NCBI GenBank assembly: GCA_025056955.1
Contig: JANWYL010000135.1
Coordinates: 1 to 8,070, forward strand
Direction: 5' to 3'
From: Sandaracinaceae bacterium
GTDB lineage: Bacteria > Myxococcota_A > Polyangia > Polyangiales > Sandaracinaceae
DNA: 8,070 nt
Every line of letters begins with the position of its first letter. The stretch's first letter is position 1. Position numbers and translations under genes: made by a program. Below are positions 1-6,183 of the stretch, piece after piece. A model generated the notes under the pieces. That model ran no database searches. It worked only from the letters and a program-made list of their open reading frames with translations, and was not told where the DNA came from.

Positions 1-1125
1 ATTTTTGACGTCATGGTGGTGGCTCAGTATCGTCCCCATTCGCTCATCGAGCACCTTGGGGCTGGGGGGCCTTGGGAGATGAACAGAGAGCGAAGTGGAG
101 GCCTTCGCTTCTACACCCCCTATCTTTCTAGAGATCAGTCCGGCTGGTTTGTGGGGACAGCCGATGCGGTGCAGCAGAATTTTCTCTTTATCAAAGACAG
201 GCGCCCTGATTTGGTGCTCATTCTCTCTGGCGATCACATCTACCGCATGAATTACCGCGATCTTGTGGCTCATCACCTGGCGATGCGGGCCGAATGCACA
301 GTGGCGGCGGTTGAGGTGCCCGACAACGAAAAGCATCGCTTTGGCATTTGCCAACTGGCTGAAGACACGCGAATCGTGCGCTTTGTCGAAAAGCCCCATG
401 AACCGATCCCTGGCTTGGGGTCGATGGGGATCTATGTGTTCAACTACGATACCCTGGATCGAGTGCTGCTCGAGGATCACCATCGCACAGATTCGAGCCA
501 TGATTTCGGAAAAGACATTCTCCCTCGCATGGTGGAGGGGGGTTATCGGGTGTATGCATGGCCCTATCGGGGATACTGGAGGGATGTGGGGACCCTTGAA
601 AGCTACTGGGAAGCCCACATGGATCTCGTATCCGATCCGCCAAAATACGATCTCAATGACAAGGGCTGGTTGATCCACACCCGCTCTGAAAATCGACCCC
701 CTGCACGGATTGCTGCCGGCGCAATCGTTGCGGATTCACTCATCACCCACGGCTGCTACATTGCCCCTGGTGCTTGCGTTGAGAGAAGTGTTCTTTCACC
801 AGGGGTGAGAATAGAGTCAGGTGCAGTGGTTCGAGAGTCTGTGCTTTTCACCGATTGTGTTGTCGAAACGAATGCGCGGATTGAACGGAGCATTTGCGAC
901 ATGAAAACCCGCATCGGTGCCGGTGCAAGGGTTGGATCCATGGACGGCACACCACCCAATCGCTTTGTGACGATTGGGAAGGGTTCAATTGTACCCCCCG
1001 GATTTGTGATGCACCCCGGCTCAGCCTTTGGTCCGGATGTCATTTTGTCTGACTTGGGTGATCGCAAGGAGGCTTTGCCAGGGGAACTCATTCAAACCAA
1101 GCGCAAACCATACGAAATCAAATAG
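1..1125 (+). CDS. glgC: Glucose-1-phosphate adenylyltransferase (ADP-glucose pyrophosphorylase), 5' end outside window
   Basis: The family makes ADP-glucose from glucose-1-phosphate and ATP, the committed step of bacterial glycogen synthesis in the cytoplasm. The reading frame is open from base 1, so the visible 374 residues lack roughly the first 50-60, including the N-terminal GGxGxRL nucleotide-binding loop. The visible part matches the family throughout: AQYRPHSL near residue 9, GTADAVQQN near 52, SGDHIY near 76 (catalytic Asp region), FVEKP near 128 (sugar-phosphate-binding Lys), SMGIYVF near 141, SSHDFGKD near 165 and YWRDVGTLESYW near 192. From about residue 234 the hydrophobic hexad pattern fits a left-handed beta-helix, the usual regulatory and oligomerisation domain. 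The ATG at 13 is an internal methionine, not the start. No other glg gene is in view. The gene ends 21 bp from a convergent gene with no clear terminator between. The identification is firm; allosteric properties cannot be read from this. Confidence 0.96.
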   Translation: MFDVMVVAQYRPHSLIEHLGAGGPWEMNRERSGGLRFYTPYLSRDQSGWFVGTADAVQQNFLFIKDRRPDLVLILSGDHIYRMNYRDLVAHHLAMRAECTVAAVEVPDNEKHRFGICQLAEDTRIVRFVEKPHEPIPGLGSMGIYVFNYDTLDRVLLEDHHRTDSSHDFGKDILPRMVEGGYRVYAWPYRGYWRDVGTLESYWEAHMDLVSDPPKYDLNDKGWLIHTRSENRPPARIAAGAIVADSLITHGCYIAPGACVERSVLSPGVRIESGAVVRESVLFTDCVVETNARIERSICDMKTRIGAGARVGSMDGTPPNRFVTIGKGSIVPPGFVMHPGSAFGPDVILSDLGDRKEALPGELIQTKRKPYEIK

Positions 1126-1146
1126 CCGCATTATCGTTGGAAGGAT

Positions 1147-1896
1147 TCACCGAACGAGCAAGGTGTGGCGGGCAAATACCCCATCGATATCAGCGCCATT
1201 GCTTAGGGGATCCCGAGGGTAGGGCCTTCCTGTTTGGGGGTTGATGCGAATGGCGGCACTCGTGAGGCGCACGTAGCGAATGCCTTTCTCAAGGAGCTCC
1301 TGTGCTTCAGGATCTCTTCCGAGATCTGCGAGATCAAAAGCATTACCGCCAGCGACAGGATCGAAGGGGTCGAGTGGGTTGTTTTCAGCGTGAAGCAAGA
1401 CGGGCAAAGTGCCAGCAAATCCGATCCACGCCTCGGGCCGGGGGTCGTATTCAACTCCAGGCTGTGGCCTGTACTCATGCGGGAAGGCTCGAAAGTTGAT
1501 CCCATCGCTCGATACTTCAACGATCACGGGATCCATGAAAAAGCGATCCGAGTTTTGAATTTGAAAAGCGTTTTCGAACACCACCAAATCTGCTCCTGGC
1601 CCATCAAAAATGGCCCTTCTGCCTCCATCAAAGGCGAGGGTGATGTGGGTGCGTTCGTTGTAGTCGAGGGAGTAAACATCGGTTGATCCTGCGTGGAGGC
1701 CTCCCCCTCTTACACCATTAATGGCGAGCATCGGATCACCAAACCGCTGAGAGGGGTTGGCGCCAGGGGCTTCAATGACGGTATCTGCCAGGATGGGTTG
1801 AGGGGATGGGGGAATCCGCTCTTTTTCGCATCCACCACCCCCAATCCAGATCAGAGCCCCAAAAAACAAGGTACGCTTAGCGGATGACATGGCCAC
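1147..1896 (-). CDS. Putative surface lipoprotein, VVFEN-motif family
   Basis: The product is 249 residues. The N-terminus has a short basic stretch (AKR), a hydrophobic core (TLFFGALIWI) and then GGGGC with Cys23 followed by charged residues. This resembles a lipoprotein signal, but the -3 to -1 positions are all Gly, so the lipobox is not canonical. The mature part is predominantly beta-like. It contains IFDGPGADLVVFENAF at about 96-111, VIVEVSSDGINF at about 124-135, AGGNAFDLADLG at about 182-193 and NGADIDGV at about 233-240. That pattern recalls the cell-surface protein group that includes Leptospira LIC_13355-like lipoproteins, whose function is unknown; this match is from memory. The start is GTG at 1896, chosen because GAGGTG (1910-1905) lies 8 nt upstream; an in-frame ATG at 1890 would sit 14 nt away. 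The gene is convergent with glgC and divergent from the small gene at 2036. Confidence 0.75.
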   Translation of the reverse strand: MAMSSAKRTLFFGALIWIGGGGCEKERIPPSPQPILADTVIEAPGANPSQRFGDPMLAINGVRGGGLHAGSTDVYSLDYNERTHITLAFDGGRRAIFDGPGADLVVFENAFQIQNSDRFFMDPVIVEVSSDGINFRAFPHEYRPQPGVEYDPRPEAWIGFAGTLPVLLHAENNPLDPFDPVAGGNAFDLADLGRDPEAQELLEKGIRYVRLTSAAIRINPQTGRPYPRDPLSNGADIDGVFARHTLLVR

Positions 1897-1904
1897 AAAG
1901 GTAG

Positions 1905-1910
1905 CACCTC
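1905..1910 (-). promoter_or_regulatory. Ribosome binding site deciding the lipoprotein start
   Basis: On the minus strand this reads GAGGTG. It sits 8 nt before a GTG codon at 1896 and 14 nt before an ATG at 1890, which favours the GTG as the initiator. Confidence 0.55.
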
Positions 1911-1957
1911 AGAGCAGGTGAACAAGCCTCCACCCTGCATGGTTCCTGAAAAGCACC

Positions 1958-1987
1958 TTGCACAATGCCATGTTGATTCACCATAAT
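1958..1987 (+). promoter_or_regulatory. Candidate sigma-70-type promoter for the small STAS-like gene
   Basis: TTGCAC (1958-1963) and CATAAT (1982-1987) are separated by 18 bp. The -10 hexamer matches TATAAT at five of six positions; the -35 is weak. Transcription from here would start near 1994 and leave a leader of about 40 nt before the ATG at 2036. This is a reading by eye in the 139-bp spacer between divergent genes (1897-2035). No convincing promoter for the minus-strand lipoprotein was found in the same spacer. Confidence 0.3.
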
Positions 1988-2035
1988 CATTAAGTACCAC
2001 CCACCAGACACACCGAGCGAAGTCGCAACTTAAAA

Positions 2036-2455
2036 ATGCGAGATCAGAGCCAAAATCGCGTAAAAGTATTGCTCGAAAACGAATTTTTTCGCATCCATTG
2101 TGATGCGGTGTCGAAGACCGTGTTCTTTTTGAGAAAGGCCCAGCCTTTTGCGAGTGCTCAAGAGGCAAAGGTTGAATTTGAGGAAGCGCTTCGTGCCATT
2201 CGAACGCTTCCACCTTCTGAATACGTGATCCTTGTTGATTTGAGGGAGGCGCCAGGCCGAAACGACCCCGAATTCGAGAAGGCGATTTCCTCAAGCCGCC
2301 GTGCGATTTGGGCGCATTTTAAAAAACGCGCCACTCTTGTGCGAAGCCAGGTGGGAGCGCTCCAGGTTCAACGCCACTACCGAGAGGACGGGATTGAAGG
2401 TGAAGTCTTTACCGATGAAAAGGAAGCATTGGGCCATTTGATGCGAGATGGGTAA
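2036..2455 (+). CDS. Small SpoIIAA/STAS-like hypothetical protein
   Basis: The product is 139 residues with no signal peptide or membrane segment, so it is probably cytoplasmic. It alternates beta strands and amphipathic helices: LLENEFFRIHCD near 12-23, VFFLRKAQPF near 29-38, a helix near 41-56, the strand YVILVDLREAPGRND at 63-77, a helix near 78-96, the strand ATLVRSQVGALQVQR at 99-113 and FTDEKEALGHL at 125-135. A buried strand ending in D-LR followed by a helix, then a second strand and a terminal EALxxL helix, fits the SpoIIAA/STAS-like fold. I recall similar proteins from Myxococcota, but the function is unknown. There is no phosphorylatable Ser/Thr that I can place with confidence at the usual anti-anti-sigma position. 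The ATG start has no strong Shine-Dalgarno sequence. The gene is convergent with pyrC, 80 bp away. Confidence 0.7.
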   Translation: MRDQSQNRVKVLLENEFFRIHCDAVSKTVFFLRKAQPFASAQEAKVEFEEALRAIRTLPPSEYVILVDLREAPGRNDPEFEKAISSSRRAIWAHFKKRATLVRSQVGALQVQRHYREDGIEGEVFTDEKEALGHLMRDG

Positions 2456-2460
2456 TCGCA

Positions 2461-2481
2461 GCAAATGCCCTCTCCATTTGC
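2461..2481. repeat. Perfect 7-bp inverted repeat after the STAS-like gene
   Basis: GCAAATG (2461-2467) and CATTTGC (2475-2481) pair perfectly around a 7-nt loop, starting 6 nt after the TAA stop of the small gene. It lies in the 80-bp gap between convergent genes, where a terminator is expected. Neither strand has a T run directly after the stem, and the stem is AT-rich, so intrinsic termination is doubtful. It could protect a 3' end or be chance. Confidence 0.3.
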
Positions 2482-2535
2482 GTCCAGTGACGGAAAAATG
2501 GTGCGCATGGGTATTGTCAAGGTGAATCAGCTCCT

Positions 2536-3828
2536 TCACCTAGGCTTTCGCTCGAAAATGATGCGCCCATTCACAATGGTGTGGGTTGCAACTCCTTGCA
2601 TTTCTTCTCCAAGCCACGGGGTATTGCATTGCTTGCTGTGAAGGGATGAAGGTGTGAGGACCCACTTGAAATCAGGGTCGATGATGGTGATATCAGCAAC
2701 TGCACCTGGCGAAAGGGTTCCGCCTTCGATTTTGGCGATGCGGGCGGGAGCAGTGCTCATCGCTTCAACCATGCGGGATGGAGAAATGATCCCATGCCTT
2801 ACGAGCTTGAGCATGAGGGGCAGGGCGGTTTCGAGGCCAATCATTCCCGGCGCAGCTTCGGAGAAAGGGACCTTCTTTTCGGCTGGGCCATGGGGAGCGT
2901 GGTCGGTTGCAACACAGTCGATCGTTCCATCGCTCAAGGCTTCGCGCAATGCAGCGATGTCTTCGTTGCTTCGGAGGGGAGGATTGACTTTGCAAAAGGT
3001 CCTATAGCCAATGACTGCCCGGTCGCTTAAAAAAAGGTGATGGGGGGTGACTTCTGCACTCACTGGAATTCCTCGCGCTTTGGCTTCGCGCACCCAGCGC
3101 AAAGCGCCCCGGGTGGAAATGTGAGCGACGTGGTACCGCGCTCCAATCCTCTCATTCAAGATGATGTCTCGCGCAACGATGATCTCTTCGGCTTCTGGAG
3201 GCCAGCCCCGGAGCCCAAGCAGAGCCGAGATCGGGCCTTCGTGCATGTCAGCGTCATGGGTGAGGGAGCTCTCCTCGCAGTGCTGTGAGAGCAAAAGATC
3301 TGCCTCCTTGGCCTGCTCGAGGGCCCTGCGCATGAGCACAGGGCTTGTCACGCAATTTCCGTCGTCGCTGACACCGATTGCACCAGCCTCGCGGAGCTCC
3401 CACATTCCAGTGAGCTTCTCGCCACGACGGCCAACAGTGATGGCTCCAAATGGATAAAGGCGAACACCGCAGGCTGCCTGGGCACGGGCCAGCTGATAGC
3501 GGGTGATGGCAGGGCAGTCATTTGGCGGATTGGTGTTTGGCATCGAGCAGACAGCGGTAAAGCCACCAGCGGCTGCAGCCTGAAGCCCTGAGACGATGTC
3601 TTCTTTGGATTCCCCTCCTGGCTCCCGCAGATGGACATGAAGGTCAATCAAGCCAGGCACGACCCATAATCCCCTGGCGCTGATTCGACGGATCTCGGGA
3701 TGGAAGGGGAGGTTTGCGCTCGCACCTCTTCCAACTCTGAGGATGCGCCCCTGCTCAATGACCACATCACCCACTTCATCGCGACCTGATGCTGGGTCAA
3801 TGATTCGACCTTCTTCGATGACCAGCAT
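2536..3828 (-). CDS. pyrC: Dihydroorotase (class I)
   Basis: The family interconverts N-carbamoyl-L-aspartate and dihydroorotate, the third step of de novo pyrimidine synthesis, using a zinc-dependent amidohydrolase TIM barrel in the cytoplasm. From the ATG at 3828 the protein has 430 residues, typical for class I enzymes. Expected ligand and catalytic residues are visible: His64 and His66 in DLHVHLREPG, the SDDG aspartates at 155-156, His183 in SQHCEE, His236 in VAHIS and Asp309 in CVATDHAPH. This argues for an active enzyme, not the inactive PyrC-like partner found beside some pyrB genes. The N-terminus MLVIEEGRIIDPASG matches where the family usually begins. The frame is open up to a TTG at 3855 (439 residues), but that codon has no ribosome binding site. 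The ATG itself has only AAAGG one base away, so initiation looks weak either way. No pyrB is adjacent in the window; fmt lies upstream across a long spacer. Confidence 0.95.
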   Translation of the reverse strand: MLVIEEGRIIDPASGRDEVGDVVIEQGRILRVGRGASANLPFHPEIRRISARGLWVVPGLIDLHVHLREPGGESKEDIVSGLQAAAAGGFTAVCSMPNTNPPNDCPAITRYQLARAQAACGVRLYPFGAITVGRRGEKLTGMWELREAGAIGVSDDGNCVTSPVLMRRALEQAKEADLLLSQHCEESSLTHDADMHEGPISALLGLRGWPPEAEEIIVARDIILNERIGARYHVAHISTRGALRWVREAKARGIPVSAEVTPHHLFLSDRAVIGYRTFCKVNPPLRSNEDIAALREALSDGTIDCVATDHAPHGPAEKKVPFSEAAPGMIGLETALPLMLKLVRHGIISPSRMVEAMSTAPARIAKIEGGTLSPGAVADITIIDPDFKWVLTPSSLHSKQCNTPWLGEEMQGVATHTIVNGRIIFERKPR

Positions 3829-3859
3829 GCCTTTCGACCAATCGATCAATTCCAAGGAT

Positions 3860-3891
3860 AAAAAAGCGTGTCCAACCGCCTTGGCCGGTGG
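3860..3891 (-). terminator. Imperfect hairpin plus T run upstream of pyrC
   Basis: On the minus strand, CCACCG (3891-3886) can pair with CGGTTGG (3878-3872) with one bulge and a 7-nt loop. Six T residues follow at 3865-3860 after a 6-nt gap. That gap is longer than in a canonical intrinsic terminator, so this is tentative. Depending on where pyrC transcription begins, it could end fmt transcripts or act as an attenuator about 30 nt before the pyrC ATG. Confidence 0.2.
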
Positions 3892-3931
3892 TCAAGGAAG
3901 AAACCCTCATTCTCTCAGGTGGGTGCTCATA

Positions 3932-3985
3932 TCGGATGCTTTAGGCTCCCCAGTGAGGATTGCTGGGTCTGCACACCACATCCGA
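3932..3985 (-). repeat. Nested inverted repeat (two-tier hairpin) in the fmt-pyrC spacer
   Basis: The outer arms TCGGATG (3932-3938) and CATCCGA (3979-3985) are perfectly complementary over 7 bp. Inside them CCCAG (3949-3953) and CTGGG (3963-3967) pair over 5 bp around a 9-nt loop. The two stems are separated by an internal loop of about 10 nt on each side. In addition GAAAC (3900-3904) and GTTTC (3986-3990) could form a further stem abutting the outer one. This resembles an RNA fold but matches no class I know. Confidence 0.35.
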
Positions 3986-4092
3986 GTTTCGCTCCCTTTT
4001 TCAGTGTTCGTCAGAGTTTCTTTTTCCTGAGCCGTATCGAACCACGCAGAAGGACACGCTTGAAGATTATTTAAATGACGCGGTCGAGGCAG

Positions 4093-5031
4093 TCAATCCC
4101 CAAAGCGTTCTCCTGCTCTAAGGCGCATGCCTTGGGCCATGGCGTAAGCAGGGAGCCGCTTCCGGCCTTCGAGTTGGGTTTCGAGAAGACGGAGCACTCC
4201 CTTTGCACAGGCCACATCAAGCCCTTCTTTGTTTATGGCAAGCAAGGTACCTGGCCCGCCCCACTCTCCCTCATGGGATAGCACCACGCTCCGATGCACT
4301 TTTAGGCGCTCGCCACTAATGCGCGTCTCAGCAATGGGCCAGGGATTCATTGCCCGAATGCGATTGTGCACTGAGAGGGCGTCATAGGAAAAGTCAAGCA
4401 CGGCATCTTTGCGTTCGATGGGAGGGGCATGGGTGGGTTCTCCTTCCTGAGGCCTTGGCACGATTGAGCCCTCAAGCCAGGGGATAAGGTCACGGGCAAG
4501 CAGCTCGGCGCCAAGGTGCGCAAGGCGCTCGAGCAATTCTCCAGCGCTTTCGTTTTCCCCAATCGATGTGCGCACGCTGGAAACAACCGGGCCGGTGTCG
4601 AGGCCTTCGTCCATCTCCATGAGGCATACCCCAGTTTCCTTATCCCCCGCGAGAATGGCCCACTGTGCGGGCGCCGCTCCTCTCCAACGCGGCAGAATGG
4701 ATGCGTGGATGTTGAGGCATCCCTTGCGGGGGACTTGGAGCACTGAAGGAGGCAAAATCCGCCCATATGCCACAACCACGGCCACATCCACTTCAAGGGC
4801 ACGCCAGCTTGCTGCCACCTCTGGCGGCTTAAGACGAAGCGGCTGCTCCACGCTGAGTCCCATCTCCAATGCCCGTCTTTTTACAGGGGGGGGCTGAATC
4901 CGCTGGCCTCTTCCTGCTGGCTGATCCGGTTGGGTGATCACACGCACCACTTCACACATCGAAGCCAAAACTTCCAAGGCAGGAATGGCGATTTCTGGTG
5001 TTCCGAAAAACAAAGCCCGTGGGCGTTTCAC
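4093..5031 (-). CDS. fmt: Methionyl-tRNA formyltransferase
   Basis: The enzyme transfers a formyl group from 10-formyltetrahydrofolate to the amino group of Met-tRNAfMet before translation initiation, in the cytoplasm. The product is 312 residues, close to the 315 of E. coli. The N-terminal formyltransferase domain shows RALFFGTPEIAIPALE at 5-20, the flexible loop QPDQPAGRGQ at 34-43 and NIHASILPRWRGAAPAQ at 107-123. The catalytic triad equivalents Asn107, His109 and Asp145 (in MDEGLDTGP) are present. The C-terminal tRNA-binding domain has RAMNPWPIAET and PGTLLAI. The start is a GTG at 5031, preceded by AAGGAGG (5043-5037) with a 5-nt gap; this overrides a 53-codon upstream extension of the same open frame. 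The usual partner def (peptide deformylase) is not next to it in this window. It is divergent from the pirin gene, with only 54 bp between start codons. Confidence 0.96.
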   Translation of the reverse strand: MKRPRALFFGTPEIAIPALEVLASMCEVVRVITQPDQPAGRGQRIQPPPVKRRALEMGLSVEQPLRLKPPEVAASWRALEVDVAVVVAYGRILPPSVLQVPRKGCLNIHASILPRWRGAAPAQWAILAGDKETGVCLMEMDEGLDTGPVVSSVRTSIGENESAGELLERLAHLGAELLARDLIPWLEGSIVPRPQEGEPTHAPPIERKDAVLDFSYDALSVHNRIRAMNPWPIAETRISGERLKVHRSVVLSHEGEWGGPGTLLAINKEGLDVACAKGVLRLLETQLEGRKRLPAYAMAQGMRLRAGERFGD

Positions 5032-5036
5032 ACAAA

Positions 5037-5043
5037 CCTCCTT
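5037..5043 (-). promoter_or_regulatory. Strong Shine-Dalgarno sequence fixing the fmt start
   Basis: Minus-strand AAGGAGG lies 5 nt before GTG at 5031. A second, overlapping GTG at 5033 is out of frame. This site is the best evidence that fmt begins with GTG and that the open frame further upstream is not translated as part of Fmt. Confidence 0.85.
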
Positions 5044-5062
5044 TTTGGTCCATGAGACTTGC

Positions 5063-5083
5063 GGAGTCCAGCGGAGGGACTCC
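5063..5083 (+). promoter_or_regulatory. Perfect dyad overlapping the pirin ribosome binding site
   Basis: GGAGTCC (5063-5069) and GGACTCC (5077-5083) are perfect 7-bp inverted repeats around a 7-nt centre, AGCGGAG. The likely Shine-Dalgarno sequence GGAGGG (5073-5078) spans the loop and the first two bases of the 3' arm, and the pirin ATG follows at 5086. In RNA it could fold into a hairpin just before the start codon; in DNA it could be an operator for the divergent fmt/pirin pair. The sequence fact is firm; the role is inferred. Confidence 0.45.
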
Positions 5084-5085
5084 AT

Positions 5086-6129
5086 ATGGTTCTCATGGCG
5101 TTTCAGATTTTCGATCTTCCTCCCCTTGGTTCTGTAGAGCCCTTTCCTGCATTCAACCCCTTTCTTTTTTGTGTCCACCACCTGGACCATTACCCTCCAG
5201 GCAATAACGAATTTGGGCCAAGCAGGGGTCTAGAAGGGCGCAAGTTGGGAAGTGATTTCGAAGGCCGTGATGGGTGGCGCATGTATCACGGGCAGAAGGT
5301 GCCGGGCTTTCCTCGTCACCCACACCGAGGCTTTGAAACGATAACGATTGTTCAGCAAGGTTTTGTTGATCATTCAGATTCCCTTGGTTTTGCAGCCCGC
5401 TATGGGCCAGGTGACGTGCAATGGATGAGCGCAGCGCGTGGGGTCGCGCATGCCGAAATGTTTCCCCTCCTTCGCCCGGATGCTCCGAACGTCGTCGAGC
5501 TTTTTCAGATTTGGCTCAACCTGCCAAAAAAGTCCAAGTGGTCAAAGCCAGAGCTCAAGATGATGTGGGCTGGCTCTACTCCTCGGATTTCTGAAGGAAG
5601 AGCAAGGATTTGGCTCATTTCAGGGGAGTGGGGCCCCCACCGGGCCCCTTCACCTCCCCAAGCTTCATGGGCGGCCGACCCGGAGGCGGAGGTGAGGATT
5701 GCGCTTTTTGAATTGGAAAAGAACCACCGCATCGAGCTTCCTCGGGTTCTTGATCAAAAAACCGCGTGCACGCTCTATCATTTCATGGGAGATGCCCCTC
5801 TTAGGGTGATTCATGGGGGGCATGAGCCAGCGCTTCTTTATCCCCGCCAAGGGATCCACCTCGCGGGGGCGGATCTTTTTGCCATCGAATCCACAGGCAA
5901 AAGCGAAGCCTTGATGCTTCAGGGGCGACCGATTGAGGAAGCGGTTGTTGCCCATGGGCCCTTTGTGATGAACACAAGGGAGGAAATCCTCGATGCTTTC
6001 CGAGACTACGCAAGAACGGGATTTGGAAGCTGGGATTGGCCCTCGTTTGAGCCAGTTCACGGACGGGCACTTGCTTCTTTTTTGCGGTATCCGGATGGAA
6101 AAATTGAACAGCCAAATTCAGTCATCTGA
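5086..6129 (+). CDS. Pirin-family bicupin protein
   Basis: Pirins are two-cupin proteins that bind a metal in the N-terminal cupin; some have quercetin dioxygenase activity, and eukaryotic pirin is a nuclear cofactor. The metal-site residues are visible: His78 and His80 in RHPHRGFETIT and His122 and Glu124 in GVAHAEM. The family more often has HSE than HAE. The turn GPGDVQWMSAARG at about 107-119 is also typical. The C-terminal cupin appears to cover about residues 205-290. The protein is 347 residues, longer than YhhW (about 231) or human pirin (290). Much of the extra length is a C-terminal tail with WDWPSFEPVHGRALASFLRY. The ATG at 5086 is chosen because GGAGGG lies 7 nt upstream; a TTG at 5059 would lengthen it by 9 residues without support. 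No signal peptide is seen. The substrate cannot be inferred. The LON gene follows 54 bp downstream on the same strand. Confidence 0.92.
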   Translation: MVLMAFQIFDLPPLGSVEPFPAFNPFLFCVHHLDHYPPGNNEFGPSRGLEGRKLGSDFEGRDGWRMYHGQKVPGFPRHPHRGFETITIVQQGFVDHSDSLGFAARYGPGDVQWMSAARGVAHAEMFPLLRPDAPNVVELFQIWLNLPKKSKWSKPELKMMWAGSTPRISEGRARIWLISGEWGPHRAPSPPQASWAADPEAEVRIALFELEKNHRIELPRVLDQKTACTLYHFMGDAPLRVIHGGHEPALLYPRQGIHLAGADLFAIESTGKSEALMLQGRPIEEAVVAHGPFVMNTREEILDAFRDYARTGFGSWDWPSFEPVHGRALASFLRYPDGKIEQPNSVI

Positions 6130-6183
6130 AAGCGCCTCTTTTTTGTGGTTTTCAATTGAGCTAAAAAAGCCTTTTGCCTCGTC

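Larger units (their letters stand above)
3829..4092 (-). other. Noncoding spacer between fmt and pyrC with candidate RNA structure
   Basis: This 264-bp region is the longest stretch without a convincing gene. Short open frames on both strands have no recognisable protein features. On the minus strand it would be the fmt 3' region plus the pyrC leader. It contains GAAAC (3990-3986) next to a nested hairpin (3985-3932), a matching GTTTC (3904-3900), and then an imperfect hairpin followed after 6 nt by six T residues (3865-3860). I compared it by eye with TPP, cobalamin, SAM, glycine, fluoride, c-di-GMP, SRP and 6S RNA signatures and could not match it to any of them. Confidence 0.4.

Noticed and set aside
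13..15. ATG at 13 as the start of glgC
   Set aside because: It is an internal residue. The family has about 50 or more residues before this point, including the nucleotide-binding loop, and the frame is open to base 1.
1234..1686. 150-codon plus-strand gene
   Set aside because: It is antisense to the putative lipoprotein, whose signal-peptide-like N-terminus, ribosome binding site and VVFEN-type motif support the minus-strand reading.
1851..2294. 147-codon minus-strand gene across the divergent spacer
   Set aside because: It overlaps the starts of both the lipoprotein and the STAS-like gene, and its composition is unlike a folded protein.
3743..4074. Small plus-strand genes in the fmt-pyrC spacer
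   Set aside because: One overlaps the pyrC 5' end; the translations are low-complexity or Ser/Arg-rich with no motif and no good ribosome binding site.
3860..4092. 6S RNA, SRP RNA or a known riboswitch
   Set aside because: Hairpins are present, but the conserved sequence elements of these classes were not found by eye on either strand.
5032..5190. N-terminal extension of Fmt by 53 codons
   Set aside because: A strong AAGGAGG site precedes GTG at 5031, the family begins there, and the extension would overlap the pirin start and its coding region.
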